64,000 bases of DNA from Nitrospirota bacterium (lineage in GTDB: Bacteria; Nitrospirota; Nitrospiria; Nitrospirales; Nitrospiraceae), in NCBI GenBank assembly GCA_030682135.1, contig JAUXQT010000086.1, forward strand, positions 1 to 64,000. Direction: 5' to 3'. Below the pieces are notes generated by a model that was not told the DNA's origin, ran no database searches, and worked only from the letters and a program-made list of their open reading frames with translations. The translations under genes and the position numbers were made by a program. Below, in pieces: positions 24,602-33,038 of this stretch; position 1 is the first letter of the stretch; every line of letters begins with the position of its first letter.

Positions 24602-26395
24602 CTACGATGTGCTGGTCGAGGCGGCGAGGTCCGGCGCGCGCTGCGGCTCGACGAGATTGAGCAACCGTTCGAGCCCGATGGGCTCCTCGGCCTGCATCGG
24701 CACGAGCGCAACGCGCGTGGCATACCTGGTACGCACCGCCTCGATCTGAGCCAGCTCGAACGAAGCCCGCTGCTTCAACAGGGGCGACGAGGTCGGCGCT
24801 GCGGACAAGCTGTTGTTGATCAGCCAGGCCCAGGGTTCGATACCGGCGCGGCGCAGCTCTTCCTGCAAATGGGCGGCTTCCAACACCGGCGTGGTTTCCG
24901 CCAAGGTCACAATCATCACCTTGGTGCGCGCCGGGTCTTGCAACCGCATCATCGGCGTCGTGTGATGCAGATGGGAATCGATATGGCGGGTCGCGTCGCG
25001 GTGATAGGCTCCAGTGGCATCGAGCAGCAGCAGGGTGTGCCCGGTCGGCGCCGTATCCATCACGACAAATTTCTTGCCGGCCTCACGGATGATGCGTGAG
25101 AAGGCCTGGAACACCGCGATTTCTTCGGTACAGGGCGAGCGCAAGTCTTCTTCCAGCATGGCACGGCCTTCGGCATCGAGATCCTGGCCTTTGGTGTCCA
25201 ACACATGTTGCCGATAACGGGTAATCTCCGCCTGTGGATCGATACGACTGACGTCCAGATTGTCCATCGTTCCGGACAACGTGTCGGTCAGGTGGGCGGC
25301 AGGATCGGATGTCGTCAAATGCACCGGAAGCCCGCGCTGGGCCAATGCCACTGCCACCGCAGCCGCAAGCGTCGTTTTGCCGACACCGCCTTTGCCCATC
25401 ATCATGACGAGGCCGTGGCCGGCTTTCGCGATCTCATCGACTAGCGTCGACAGCCGCGGAAGATCGATGGAGTTGGCGACCGTACCAGCGTGCACAGGCG
25501 CGGCCTCATCTCGATCGGAGAACAGATTGCTCAGCGCCTCGACCCCGACCAGGTTGGCGGCCTTGAGCGGCAGGTGATCGATGGGCAAGGAACGCAACAG
25601 GGCAGGCATCGCAGCGAGCGCCTCCTGCTCATGGCGGCGGATGGCGGCGGCCAGGGCGTCCTGCGCCGCTTCGCGCTCCGGCAAGACTCCGTTGATGACG
25701 AGATGTTGCCTGGCCAGGCCGATGGCGGCCAGTTCCTGATGCGTCCGCGCCACTTCATCCAGCGTGCCTTTCTGTGCGCGAGCCACCAGGATCAGCCTGG
25801 TACGGTCTGGATCGGACAACGCCTTGACTGCGTCCGCGTACCGCTGCCGTTGCTTTTCCAGCCCCGACAATGGACCGAGACAAGAGGCGCCCCCCGGATT
25901 CGATTCAATGAAACCGCTCCAGGCGCCCGGTAGTTGCAGCAGGCGGATGGTATGGCCGGTCGGTGCGGTGTCGAAGATGATGTGGTCGTAGCCGGCAATC
26001 AGCACCGCATCGGTGAGCAACGCGGTGAATTCGTCAAAGGCCGCAATTTCGGTGGTGCAGGCTCCAGAGAGCTGCTCCTCAATGCTCTTCACCACGGAGT
26101 CCGGCAGCTGTCCGCGCACCGGGCCGACGATACGTTCGCGATACTGCTGCGCCGCCAGTTGCGGGTCGATTTCCAGGGCGAAGAGTCCCCCGACAGCATT
26201 GATGGCGGTGATGTGGTTGCCGATCATCTGGCTGAACACCTGGCCGACGTTGGACGCAGGATCGGTGCTGACCAGGAGGACCTTCTTCCCCTGTCGGGCC
26301 AGATGGATCGCGGTGGCGCAGGACAGCGACGTTTTGCCGACGCCGCCCTTGCCGGTAAAAAACAGGAACGTGGGTGGATGCTCTAGGAACTTCAT
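24602..26395 (-). CDS. arsA: Arsenite-stimulated ATPase ArsA
   Basis: A 597-residue two-domain ATPase that energises arsenite efflux together with ArsB. Each half has a P-loop (GKGGVGKTS near residue 14; GKGGVGKTT near 336) and a switch motif DTAPTGHT. Cysteines expected for As(III)/Sb(III) binding are present (for example SGACTEE and SPCTEE). The ATG at 26395 starts at MKFLEHPPTF; an upstream start would overlap arsD. It is the last ars gene in the cluster, and neither arsB nor acr3 lies beside it, so its membrane partner is elsewhere or lost. Confidence 0.93.
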   Translation of the reverse strand: MKFLEHPPTFLFFTGKGGVGKTSLSCATAIHLARQGKKVLLVSTDPASNVGQVFSQMIGNHITAINAVGGLFALEIDPQLAAQQYRERIVGPVRGQLPDSVVKSIEEQLSGACTTEIAAFDEFTALLTDAVLIAGYDHIIFDTAPTGHTIRLLQLPGAWSGFIESNPGGASCLGPLSGLEKQRQRYADAVKALSDPDRTRLILVARAQKGTLDEVARTHQELAAIGLARQHLVINGVLPEREAAQDALAAAIRRHEQEALAAMPALLRSLPIDHLPLKAANLVGVEALSNLFSDRDEAAPVHAGTVANSIDLPRLSTLVDEIAKAGHGLVMMMGKGGVGKTTLAAAVAVALAQRGLPVHLTTSDPAAHLTDTLSGTMDNLDVSRIDPQAEITRYRQHVLDTKGQDLDAEGRAMLEEDLRSPCTEEIAVFQAFSRIIREAGKKFVVMDTAPTGHTLLLLDATGAYHRDATRHIDSHLHHTTPMMRLQDPARTKVMIVTLAETTPVLEAAHLQEELRRAGIEPWAWLINNSLSAAPTSSPLLKQRASFELAQIEAVRTRYATRVALVPMQAEEPIGLERLLNLVEPQRAPDLAASTSTS

Positions 26396-26423
26396 GCTGC
26401 ACCCCTGTGACGTGACGAACCCA

Positions 26424-26780
26424 TCAGCATGAGCCACCGCAACAACCGCCTTCTGTCTTGTTCGTGGTTGGCGCCGCGGCTACGCCCGCCCAGCGCGTCA
26501 GCTCAGCCCGGCTGGGATACCGCCCGGCCAGGACCACTTCGCCGTCCACCAGAATCAGCGGGAGCGAGGCCTCCCCCGAGCGCTGCAAAAAGCCTTTGAC
26601 CGTGGCGTTATTGGCGAACTCCAACGGTTGTTGCCCCAGGTTAAAGCGTTCGATTGTCATGCCTTGCTGCTTCGCCCACTCGACATCTGCGGCAAAGTTC
26701 ACCAATCGCTGATCCACATCGACCCCGCAGACACCAGTACTGCAGCACATCGCCGAGTCATACACGTCGATCTTCGTCAT
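26424..26780 (-). CDS. arsD: Arsenic metallochaperone ArsD
   Basis: A 118-residue thioredoxin-fold chaperone that hands As(III) to ArsA and can weakly repress the operon. The family's N-terminal cysteines are visible in SAMCCSTGVCG (Cys near 12, 13 and 18), and a C-terminal CCGGSC provides a further pair. The core PLILVDGEVVLAGRYP is characteristic. It lies 28 bases ahead of arsA. Confidence 0.92.
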   Translation of the reverse strand: MTKIDVYDSAMCCSTGVCGVDVDQRLVNFAADVEWAKQQGMTIERFNLGQQPLEFANNATVKGFLQRSGEASLPLILVDGEVVLAGRYPSRAELTRWAGVAAAPTTNKTEGGCCGGSC

Positions 26781-26826
26781 GTTGAACCTCCATGAAATCG
26801 TGACACAGGAATGAAAAGAAATCGTA

Positions 26827-27303
26827 TTACGACAGCGTTGCAATGCGGTCTAGTTCGACCGCGAACTGCTCACGATCCTGCCTGAGCCGTTCGAGCGGCA
26901 GTTTCAAGAATGCTTCGATGCGAGTACGCAGGGTGCGATAGGCCCGCTCGAACTGGGCGTCGATTTCGGCCTCGCTCCCGGTCGCTTTGGCCGGATCCTC
27001 CACACCCCAATGGGCGCGCAGCACTGGGCCGAGATAGGCGGGACAGGTTTCACCGGCTGCGTTGCCGCAGACCGTGATGACGATATCAGGAATGGACGGC
27101 AGGCCAATCCACGACTTGCTGTGCAAGCCCTCGGTCGAGATGCCTTCGCGCTGTAGTAAGGCCAGGGATCGCGGATGGACCGTGCCGGTCGGATGACTGC
27201 CCGCGCTCATGGCGCGCCACTCAGGGCCTGCCAGCGCATTAAACGTGGCCTCGGCCAATACAGACCGGCAGGAGTTGCCGGTACAGAGGAACAGGATATT
27301 CAC
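26827..27303 (-). CDS. arsC: Arsenate reductase ArsC, thioredoxin-coupled type
   Basis: A 158-residue low-molecular-weight-phosphatase-fold enzyme that reduces arsenate to arsenite in the cytoplasm. The catalytic P-loop is LCTGNSCRS (about 6-14). A second redox cysteine occurs in CGNAAGETCPAYLG, which carries the Cys pair of the thioredoxin-dependent class. The start is the GTG at 27303, preceded by GAGGAG. It lies between arsM and arsD. Confidence 0.92.
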   Translation of the reverse strand: MNILFLCTGNSCRSVLAEATFNALAGPEWRAMSAGSHPTGTVHPRSLALLQREGISTEGLHSKSWIGLPSIPDIVITVCGNAAGETCPAYLGPVLRAHWGVEDPAKATGSEAEIDAQFERAYRTLRTRIEAFLKLPLERLRQDREQFAVELDRIATLS

Positions 27304-27366
27304 GATGTCGTCTCCTCTCGAATGCGCGTCGCCGTCTCTGCCATGCACAATGACAGGGGGAATGTC

Positions 27367-28197
27367 CTAAATCGGTCTCAGTTCAGATTCCAGCGGTTTC
27401 CTTGCGCGGATGAATGCGCTCATGAACTTGCCATCTATCTGCGGCGCAAGAACCTCCACGTTGAGTCCCGCGCCGGCTAAGAAGTCTTTGGCATCCTCCG
27501 CGCGATAGACGCGTGTGGGAACGATCTCGATCTCGCGGAACCCCGCCTTCACGAGTTTGTCCCGATAGGCAGTCTCTTCCAAGGCCCCCGCGACACAGCC
27601 CATCCACAATTCGACGCTATGGCGGATCTCAGCAGGGACGTCGCCGCGCACGACCACATCGGAGACGGCAAGCCGGCCGCCTGGCTTCAGGACCCGGAAC
27701 GCCTCAGCCAGCACGCGATCTTTGTCGGACGAGAGATTGATGACACAGTTCGAGATGATCACGTCGACAAGTTGATCCGCCAGTGGAATGTCCTCGATCT
27801 CACCTTTGAGGAACTCCACATTTTTTACGCCCGATGTCTGCTGATTCTCGCGTGCCAGGGCGAGCATCTCGTCCGTCATATCCAGCCCATACACTGTACC
27901 GGTCGGTCCAACCCGGCGGGCCGACAACAAGACATCGATCCCACCGCCCGACCCCAGATCCAAGACCGTCTCGCCAGACTTGAGTTCGGCCAGCGCCGTG
28001 GGATTTCCACAGCCTAACGAGGCCAAGACGGCCTCCGCCGGTAAGGCCTCTGTGTCCGTCACCTCGTAGAGATTGGACGTAATGGGAGCGGCTCGTTCCG
28101 ACACAGAGCCACAGCAGGAACTGCCGCCTCGTTTCGCCTGCAACGCTGCCTGCCCATACTCGGCCTTCACAAAATCTTTGACTTCTTGGCTATTCAT
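27367..28197 (-). CDS. arsM: Arsenite S-adenosylmethionine methyltransferase ArsM
   Basis: A 276-residue methyltransferase that converts As(III) to methylated, often volatile, species. The SAM site is [16 protein letters not shown] (about 78-93). Candidate arsenic-binding cysteines sit in SLGCGNP (about 63), ISNCVINL (about 150) and LWMGCVAG (about 200), the pattern known for the family, with an extra CC near 28-29. An ArsR-like operator lies just upstream at 28216-28231, so it may be controlled separately from arsR. Confidence 0.92.
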   Translation of the reverse strand: MNSQEVKDFVKAEYGQAALQAKRGGSSCCGSVSERAAPITSNLYEVTDTEALPAEAVLASLGCGNPTALAELKSGETVLDLGSGGGIDVLLSARRVGPTGTVYGLDMTDEMLALARENQQTSGVKNVEFLKGEIEDIPLADQLVDVIISNCVINLSSDKDRVLAEAFRVLKPGGRLAVSDVVVRGDVPAEIRHSVELWMGCVAGALEETAYRDKLVKAGFREIEIVPTRVYRAEDAKDFLAGAGLNVEVLAPQIDGKFMSAFIRARKPLESELRPI

Positions 28198-28215
28198 CGC
28201 GCACTCCTTGTACGG

Positions 28216-28231
28216 ATCAACGAATGTTGAT
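28216..28231 (-). promoter_or_regulatory. Probable ArsR operator upstream of arsM
   Basis: ATCAACGAATGTTGAT is a palindrome with perfect six-base arms and a four-base centre. It lies 19 bases before the arsM start and resembles the 6-N4-6 boxes of ArsR/SmtB repressors. A degenerate version precedes arsR at 28582-28597. Confidence 0.6.
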
Positions 28232-28249
28232 TACTCATCGCTACAAAAA

Positions 28250-28570
28250 CTACCGGCAACGGGAGGAGGAGCCCACCCTTGGACGTGACCCCCGCAGCGC
28301 TTGGACCACCGCTTCCAATTCCTCAAGGCCTTCTCTATTCAAGGCATAATACGTCCATCGACCCTCTGGACGATCCGTGATCAGACCTGCATCCTTGAGC
28401 ACTTTCAGATGAAAGGATAGGCGCGACTGCCCGGTCTTGAGGGCATCGGTGAGGTCGCACACGCACTGCTCGCCCTCTTTCAGGCGCTCCATGATCTCCA
28501 GTCGCGTGACGTCCGACAGGGCATGAAACAGGCTCACGCCTGCGTCTCGCCGCTTAATCGTCGTCGTCAT
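28250..28570 (-). CDS. arsR: ArsR/SmtB-family repressor
   Basis: A 106-residue winged-helix repressor. The metal-binding motif ECVCDL-type appears as QCVCDLTDAL (about 35-44). The DNA-recognition helix TGQSRLSFHLKVLKDAGLI follows, then the wing RPEGRWTYYAL. As(III) binding to the CxC site releases DNA in this family. It is the first gene of the arsR-M-C-D-A cluster and probably controls both operator-like palindromes nearby. Confidence 0.93.
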   Translation of the reverse strand: MTTTIKRRDAGVSLFHALSDVTRLEIMERLKEGEQCVCDLTDALKTGQSRLSFHLKVLKDAGLITDRPEGRWTYYALNREGLEELEAVVQALRGSRPRVGSSSRCR

Positions 28571-28581
28571 GCTTGCATCAT

Positions 28582-28597
28582 AACAACATTTCTTGAT
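28582..28597 (-). promoter_or_regulatory. Probable ArsR operator upstream of arsR
   Basis: Read on the minus strand, ATCAAGAAATGTTGTT matches the arsM operator (ATCAAC-N4-GTTGAT) at ten of twelve arm positions and lies 11 bases before the arsR ATG, consistent with autoregulation. Confidence 0.55.
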
Positions 28598-28768
28598 GAG
28601 TCAAGGACGAGAAAATCCATAAAAACATCGGGCCATCGCCATGATCATTCAGGCGATGGTCTCAACTGACGGGAGTGTACTCATATCGGAATCTTTGAAT
28701 GAATCGCGAGTCCTTTGCAGTTACACATGAGTACTTTGATTTCTATGAGGCACCTCCATATACGATCA

Positions 28769-29701
28769 TTATCCGTTGACCTGCTTCCAATAATCATCGA
28801 CCCGCGCTTGAATATGTCGAATGGCTTCGTCCTGCCTGATCGGTTCGAACAGATGCCGGAACCGGCCCTGTAATTTCAGATACTCTTCCACCGGCTTCCG
28901 CTTGGGAATGTAGGTATGGGTGACTTGTCCGTCGATCGCCTCTTTCAAAGGCCAGAGACCGGTCTCCACCGCCAGCTTGGCCACTTCCGGAGTCTCTCCC
29001 GGATCGTAGAGCCAGCCGGTGGGACAGGCGGAAAGCGCAAGGAACAGCTTCGGTCCCGTGAATTTCGACGCCCTTGCGAATTTTTCCTCCAGATCCAAGG
29101 GGTAACGCGGCGCAACGGTCGCGATATAGGGCGGTTTGTGCGCCCGCCAGATCTCGAAGATGTCTTTCTTCTCCTGCGTGGTACCGGCGGGATGCTGCAG
29201 GCTGCAGGGGGAAGTGGTCGTCCTCGCGCCGTAGGGTGTCGCGGGAGAGAGCTGCATACCGGTGTTGCCGTAGGCTTCGTTGTCGTAGCAAAAATAATAG
29301 AAATCGAGTTTTCTGGTGATGGCGCCCGATGTCGAAGAGAGGGCTATGTCGTACGTCGAGCCGTCTCCTCCCAGCACCACGACTTTCAGGTCCTCTTCTT
29401 TCGGCAACCGGCCCTTGGCGATCAACACGTCCAATGCGTCGCGCACACCCTGCGCGCCAGCCGGCGCCGACCCCATGGTGGTGTAGAGCCACGAGCCCTT
29501 GAACGGCGTGAAGGGATAGGCGGCCAGCATCGTAAAGCACCCGGCGGCATTCACGTACACGACATCGCCGCCCAACACCTTCGCTGCCAGCCGTAGCGCC
29601 TCCAGCCCTCCGCATCCGGCACAGAGTGCCGTTCCCGGAAGCACGTGTTCTTCACGGGGAATCTGTTTGATCTTCTTGAATGTCTCGCGTTGCCAGGTCA
29701 T
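28769..29701 (-). CDS. 2-oxoacid:ferredoxin oxidoreductase, beta subunit
   Basis: A 310-residue thiamine-diphosphate subunit. The start region has CAGCGG (about 31-36) and the TPP motif LGGDGSTYDI (about 108-117) with the closing NEAYGNTGMQ. Together with the alpha and gamma-delta subunits upstream it would interconvert an acyl-CoA plus CO2 and a 2-oxoacid (pyruvate or 2-oxoglutarate) with ferredoxin. Length and motifs point to the pyruvate branch. The ATG at 29701 follows GGGAG. A palindrome separates it from the alpha gene. Confidence 0.9.
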   Translation of the reverse strand: MTWQRETFKKIKQIPREEHVLPGTALCAGCGGLEALRLAAKVLGGDVVYVNAAGCFTMLAAYPFTPFKGSWLYTTMGSAPAGAQGVRDALDVLIAKGRLPKEEDLKVVVLGGDGSTYDIALSSTSGAITRKLDFYYFCYDNEAYGNTGMQLSPATPYGARTTTSPCSLQHPAGTTQEKKDIFEIWRAHKPPYIATVAPRYPLDLEEKFARASKFTGPKLFLALSACPTGWLYDPGETPEVAKLAVETGLWPLKEAIDGQVTHTYIPKRKPVEEYLKLQGRFRHLFEPIRQDEAIRHIQARVDDYWKQVNG

Positions 29702-29713
29702 GAGAACTCCCGA

Positions 29714-29778
29714 AAGAGCGTATAGCGTATGGCGTATAGCTGATGGTTCCAAGCTCTGCTATCGGCCATCAGCTCTTG
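29714..29778. repeat. Palindrome of the AGCTGATGG/GCGTATGG family
   Basis: AGCTGATGG (29738-29746) faces CCATCAGCT (29766-29774). The left flank reads AGAGCGTATAGCGTATGGCG, also found at 50743-50868. The right arm overlaps the stop codon of the alpha-subunit gene. Here the repeat lies inside an operon and could tune alpha/beta expression. Confidence 0.6.
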
Positions 29779-30998
29779 AGACCACCTGCCAAAACTTGCA
29801 ACTGCACCATCTCGCGGTGCTCGGCTTCTGTGTACAGTAAGACCGGCCCGATCCCCTTTCCTTGGACTCCGGCTTCTGCCGTCTGTTCGAAGATCGCCCG
29901 AAGCTCCCCTTCCGACAGATTCTTTCCACCCAAGCCTCCGATGAAGGAACAGAGCGCCCTCGGCCGCAACGCTTCATGGTACAGACAAGCGGCCACCTCC
30001 TGAAAGAGAATGCCGCCCTGCCCCGGAGAGAGATTCTGATCCAGCACTGCCACAGCCCGGCGCCCCTGCAATGCGTGACGAATCGCATCAGCCGGCCAGG
30101 GGCGGATCATACGGAGCCGCAGCAAGCCCACTCGCTTGCCCTCTGCCCTGGCCACATCGACCGCGACCTTGCCTTTGCTCGCAAAGGCGTTGGTCATGAC
30201 GAGCACATCTTCCGCATCGTCAAGCCGATAACCCTCGACCACATCGTACCGCCGCCCGAACAGCTGCTCGAATGCCGCGGCCGCCTCCCGATGCACGTCC
30301 AACGCGTTTATGGCAGCCAGATGCATTTGATGACGGAAATACGAGTAGGGCGTCCCGCTGAGAACCGCCACGCCGAGCGCATGCGGGGACGAGGCTTTGA
30401 AGCCCAGGTGCGCAGGGCGAAACGGCGGCAGGAACCGCTTGACCTGCTCCGGATCCGGCATGATCACCGGCTCGCGGGTGAACGATAGATAAAAGCCGTC
30501 CAGATTGACGATGACCGGCAACATGACCCGCTCATCCTCCGCGATCCGATAGGCCATGAGGATCGAGTCCAGCACTTCCTGGCAGGTCTCGGCGTGGATC
30601 TGAAGAAAGCCGCAGTCCCGCGCAGCCAGTACGTCGTTGTGATCCGGCTCGAGCGTAATCGGCGCTGCCAGCGCCCGGGAGACGTTGACGAGGACGAGCG
30701 GCGCACGCCAGCCGGAGACCGAATAGAGGACTTCGAGGGCATAGAGCAATCCCTGACTGGAGGTTGCGGTGAAGACCCTCGCTCCCGTGGCCGCGGCAGC
30801 TCCTGCCGCCGTCATCATGGAATGCTCGGAATCCATGGTCACAAACCGGGCCGCCATTGCGCCGCTCTCGCACCACTTGGCCAGCGCTTCCACGATTTCC
30901 GTCTGCGGCGTGATGGGAAAAGCCGGGACATAATCCACATCGACCAAACGAGCCCCCCACGCCGCCGCGAGATTGCCCGTCATCATTTCGCCTTCCAT
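29769..30998 (-). CDS. 2-oxoacid:ferredoxin oxidoreductase, alpha subunit
   Basis: A 409-residue subunit with the opening GNLAAAWGARLVDVDYVPAFPITPQTEI of pyruvate:ferredoxin oxidoreductase alpha chains, where the Pro-Ile-Thr-Pro loop helps bind the substrate. It continues with the pyrimidine-binding part (about 1-240) and the C-terminal domain II (about 250-385). The ATG at 30998 has AGGAAGGAG upstream and overlaps the gamma-delta gene by 16 bases; ATGs at 30986 and 30983 are alternatives. Confidence 0.9.
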   Translation of the reverse strand: MEGEMMTGNLAAAWGARLVDVDYVPAFPITPQTEIVEALAKWCESGAMAARFVTMDSEHSMMTAAGAAAATGARVFTATSSQGLLYALEVLYSVSGWRAPLVLVNVSRALAAPITLEPDHNDVLAARDCGFLQIHAETCQEVLDSILMAYRIAEDERVMLPVIVNLDGFYLSFTREPVIMPDPEQVKRFLPPFRPAHLGFKASSPHALGVAVLSGTPYSYFRHQMHLAAINALDVHREAAAAFEQLFGRRYDVVEGYRLDDAEDVLVMTNAFASKGKVAVDVARAEGKRVGLLRLRMIRPWPADAIRHALQGRRAVAVLDQNLSPGQGGILFQEVAACLYHEALRPRALCSFIGGLGGKNLSEGELRAIFEQTAEAGVQGKGIGPVLLYTEAEHREMVQLQVLAGGLKS

Positions 30999-31900
30999 GC
31001 CACCGCTCCTTCCTGCTCCCGCTCTGCCACCAATGCCTCGGTCGGGCATTCATGGACGCAGATCTGGCAGCCCTTGCAATGGGCATAATCAATCACAGGC
31101 CTGTCATCCTTCGTCATCGAAATCACCCCGTCGGGGCAATAGGCGAAACAGAGCCAGCAGCCATTGCACTTGTCGGGCACCAGCACCGGACGGAAGGTTC
31201 GCCAGCCGCCGGTTTCACGCAGAATCGAATTCGCTGCGGCGCTGATTCTGGCGGTTCCTCTGGTCGGAGGTTCGTACGACGGCACTTGAAGCTGTGCCGA
31301 TGCGGCAGGCTGAGCCGCGCCTGTTTCAAGGGGAACCGTGCGAACGGCATCGTAACATTGGAGCGCAATAGTTTGATTATGCTCAATCACCGGGACCGCA
31401 AGTCCGAGGTCCGCCAACTCCCGTGCAATGGCCCCACTCATCGACTCTCGGTGAAGTCCGGCGAGTCGTCCTGCGACGGCACCGAGGAGGGCGCTAATCG
31501 CGCCGCGCTTTCCAAACTGTTGCAGGGCGATGTCCGTCAGATCCAACGTAGTCAGACGGCCCGGCAGGGAGGTCTGGGCCTGACATTGTTCGGCGGTCAG
31601 TGATGTATTGACGAACACCGCTGTCCGTTCATCGATGCCGTCCAGCACGCGGGCGGCAGGATCCTGAACGAGTGACGCATCGGCTATCACCACAAGGTCT
31701 GGATGGACGATGACGCCTCGCTCGCGAATCGGATCCTTGGCAATCCGCGTAAAGGCGGCAACCGGTGCACCACGCCGCTCGGCCCCATAAATCGGCGAGT
31801 CCTGCGCCACAAACCCTTCCAGGAACGCAGCCGTTCCCAGGATGCGGCTCGCGGTCTTCGCACCCTGCCCGCCCCGGCCATGAAAACGGACGGCTCTCAT
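30983..31900 (-). CDS. 2-oxoacid:ferredoxin oxidoreductase, fused gamma-delta subunit
   Basis: A 305-residue fusion. Residues 1-185 form the gamma domain (VRFHGRGGQGAKTAS start). A linker follows, then a ferredoxin-like delta domain with two [4Fe-4S] motifs, CNGCWLCFAYCP (about 240-251) and CKGCQICVHECP (about 272-283). Fusion of gamma and delta reduces the enzyme to three genes. It begins three bases after the DksA-like gene and overlaps alpha, so all belong to one transcript. A role in the reductive TCA cycle or in pyruvate metabolism is inference. Confidence 0.9.
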   Translation of the reverse strand: MRAVRFHGRGGQGAKTASRILGTAAFLEGFVAQDSPIYGAERRGAPVAAFTRIAKDPIRERGVIVHPDLVVIADASLVQDPAARVLDGIDERTAVFVNTSLTAEQCQAQTSLPGRLTTLDLTDIALQQFGKRGAISALLGAVAGRLAGLHRESMSGAIARELADLGLAVPVIEHNQTIALQCYDAVRTVPLETGAAQPAASAQLQVPSYEPPTRGTARISAAANSILRETGGWRTFRPVLVPDKCNGCWLCFAYCPDGVISMTKDDRPVIDYAHCKGCQICVHECPTEALVAEREQEGAVAWKAK

Positions 31901-31903
31901 CAG

Positions 31904-32260
31904 TTATTTCCTCAGCGCCGCCTGAGTCTCCCCCGCCTGTTCGCAGGCCAGACACTTGGCTGCCGCAGGGACCGCCTCCAGCCTGGACTGGGGAATGGCC
32001 TTTCTGCATTGTTCGCATCGGCCATACTGCCCGGCCTCCAGCTTGACCAGCGCCCGGTCGATCTCCTCGATCTCGGCCTTCATCCGCCCATCCAGGCGGT
32101 CGAGCAACTGAACCATTTTCTCCCCCTGCCCTCGCTCCTGCGCCTCGCTTTCGACGTCGGTTTCCAGCCAGAGCAGCTCGTCTTCTGTCTGGGCAGCCTG
32201 GCGAAACAAATCACGCCGCTGGGTGAACAGCTTCTTCCGAATATCGTCGACCGGTAACAT
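31904..32260 (-). CDS. DksA/TraR-family zinc-finger protein
   Basis: A 118-residue protein. A long coiled-coil helix pair (about 1-80) is followed by a C4 zinc finger: CEQC (about 84-87) and CLAC (about 105-108). DksA-like proteins enter the RNA polymerase secondary channel and work with ppGpp; smaller TraR-like forms may act without it. The start is the ATG at 32260, with AGGGAGGG upstream. It sits between YtxH and the oxidoreductase genes, which would link starvation control to that enzyme. Confidence 0.85.
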   Translation of the reverse strand: MLPVDDIRKKLFTQRRDLFRQAAQTEDELLWLETDVESEAQERGQGEKMVQLLDRLDGRMKAEIEEIDRALVKLEAGQYGRCEQCRKAIPQSRLEAVPAAAKCLACEQAGETQAALRK

Positions 32261-32289
32261 CACAACAACCCTCCCTCAAGACATCGACG

Positions 32290-32601
32290 TCAGCTGCAGC
32301 ACTTGTCCATTTTTTCCTTCACGGTCTCTCGTCCTGCCTTGACCGCCGCCTCGACATCCGCCGCTTTCTCTGCGAGGAAATGCTTCCCGCGTTCGATGGT
32401 CTCATCAAGGGCGGCTCGCGCCTCCTTCGCCTTCTCCAGGACTTCTTCTTCGGCCCTCCTGGCATATCGCTTCAAATCACGCCGTGTTTCTTCCCCCGAC
32501 TGCGGAGCAAGTAGCAGACCTGCCACGACTCCAGCCACCGCTCCCCCTATAAATGCGAGTGCCACGGCTTGCGCAGAACCTTTTGTCTCTTGATTGTCCA
32601 T
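32290..32601 (-). CDS. YtxH-domain protein
   Basis: A 103-residue protein. One glycine-rich transmembrane helix (VALAFIGGAVAGVVAGLLLAP, about 13-33) with the SGEETR motif is followed by a long charged helix, the layout of YtxH/gas-vesicle-like stress proteins. Function is unknown. It is the first gene behind the sigma-54-like site at 32645-32660 and probably co-transcribed with the DksA-like and oxidoreductase genes. Confidence 0.8.
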   Translation of the reverse strand: MDNQETKGSAQAVALAFIGGAVAGVVAGLLLAPQSGEETRRDLKRYARRAEEEVLEKAKEARAALDETIERGKHFLAEKAADVEAAVKAGRETVKEKMDKCCS

Positions 32602-32644
32602 AACGATTCCTCCTTGGATAGATGGGGTGTCTTAATAAATGAAA

Positions 32645-32660
32645 AGCGAAGGGCGTGCCA
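32645..32660 (-). promoter_or_regulatory. Candidate sigma-54 promoter for YtxH-DksA-oxidoreductase operon
   Basis: On the minus strand TGGCACGCCCTTCGCT matches TGGCACG-N4-TTGCW with a single mismatch in the -12 box and exact GG-N10-GC spacing. A start near 32635 gives a leader of about 34 bases to the YtxH ATG. This is the best sigma-54 match in the window. Confidence 0.55.
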
Positions 32661-32700
32661 GACAGTCAGCGCGAGGGAATCACCGATTACTGTGGTTTGA

Positions 32701-32820
32701 CGGGGGCTTAAGAAATCTCGAGGAAAATGGAGCGAGGCCCCTGGGGCATTCCAGGGCTGAGAGGGAAAAGCCGTTGTCGCAAAAGGCAACAGACAGGAGC
32801 TCAGCACAGTGATAGCCCGG
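32701..32820. other. Structured intergenic element, copy 1
   Basis: About 120 bases bounded by GGGGGCTTA and TAGCCCGG. It aligns almost without gaps to 34255-34375. The hairpin CCTGG-GGCATT-CCAGG here corresponds to CTCGG-GCATT-CCGAG there: stem bases differ but pairing is kept. GGAAAA and AAAGGCAACA blocks are conserved. It lies about 40 bases upstream of the sigma-54-like site. The rest of 32661-33038 shows no gene. Confidence 0.55.
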
Positions 32821-33038
32821 AACATTCCAGAAGGAATGAGCTGAAATTTCGACCGACCGCCGGATGACGCCAGCTGGTGGAATCGGAGAGGGTGGTCCAT
32901 GTCCTCCAAGAGACCATGGACTGGCTCAGGTTACCAGTGCTGACGGATCAGGGCCGGCACGATGTGGTTCTACACATCATCGGTGATGCTGTAGCGGCGA
33001 TAGACTGCTGGCTGGGTTGCACCCTGGTCACTCCCTGT

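Noticed and set aside
32547-32909. 120-codon minus-strand frame across the structured element
   Set aside because: Composition is not protein-like, it overlaps the start of YtxH, and conservation with 34255-34375 is at the level of hairpin structure.
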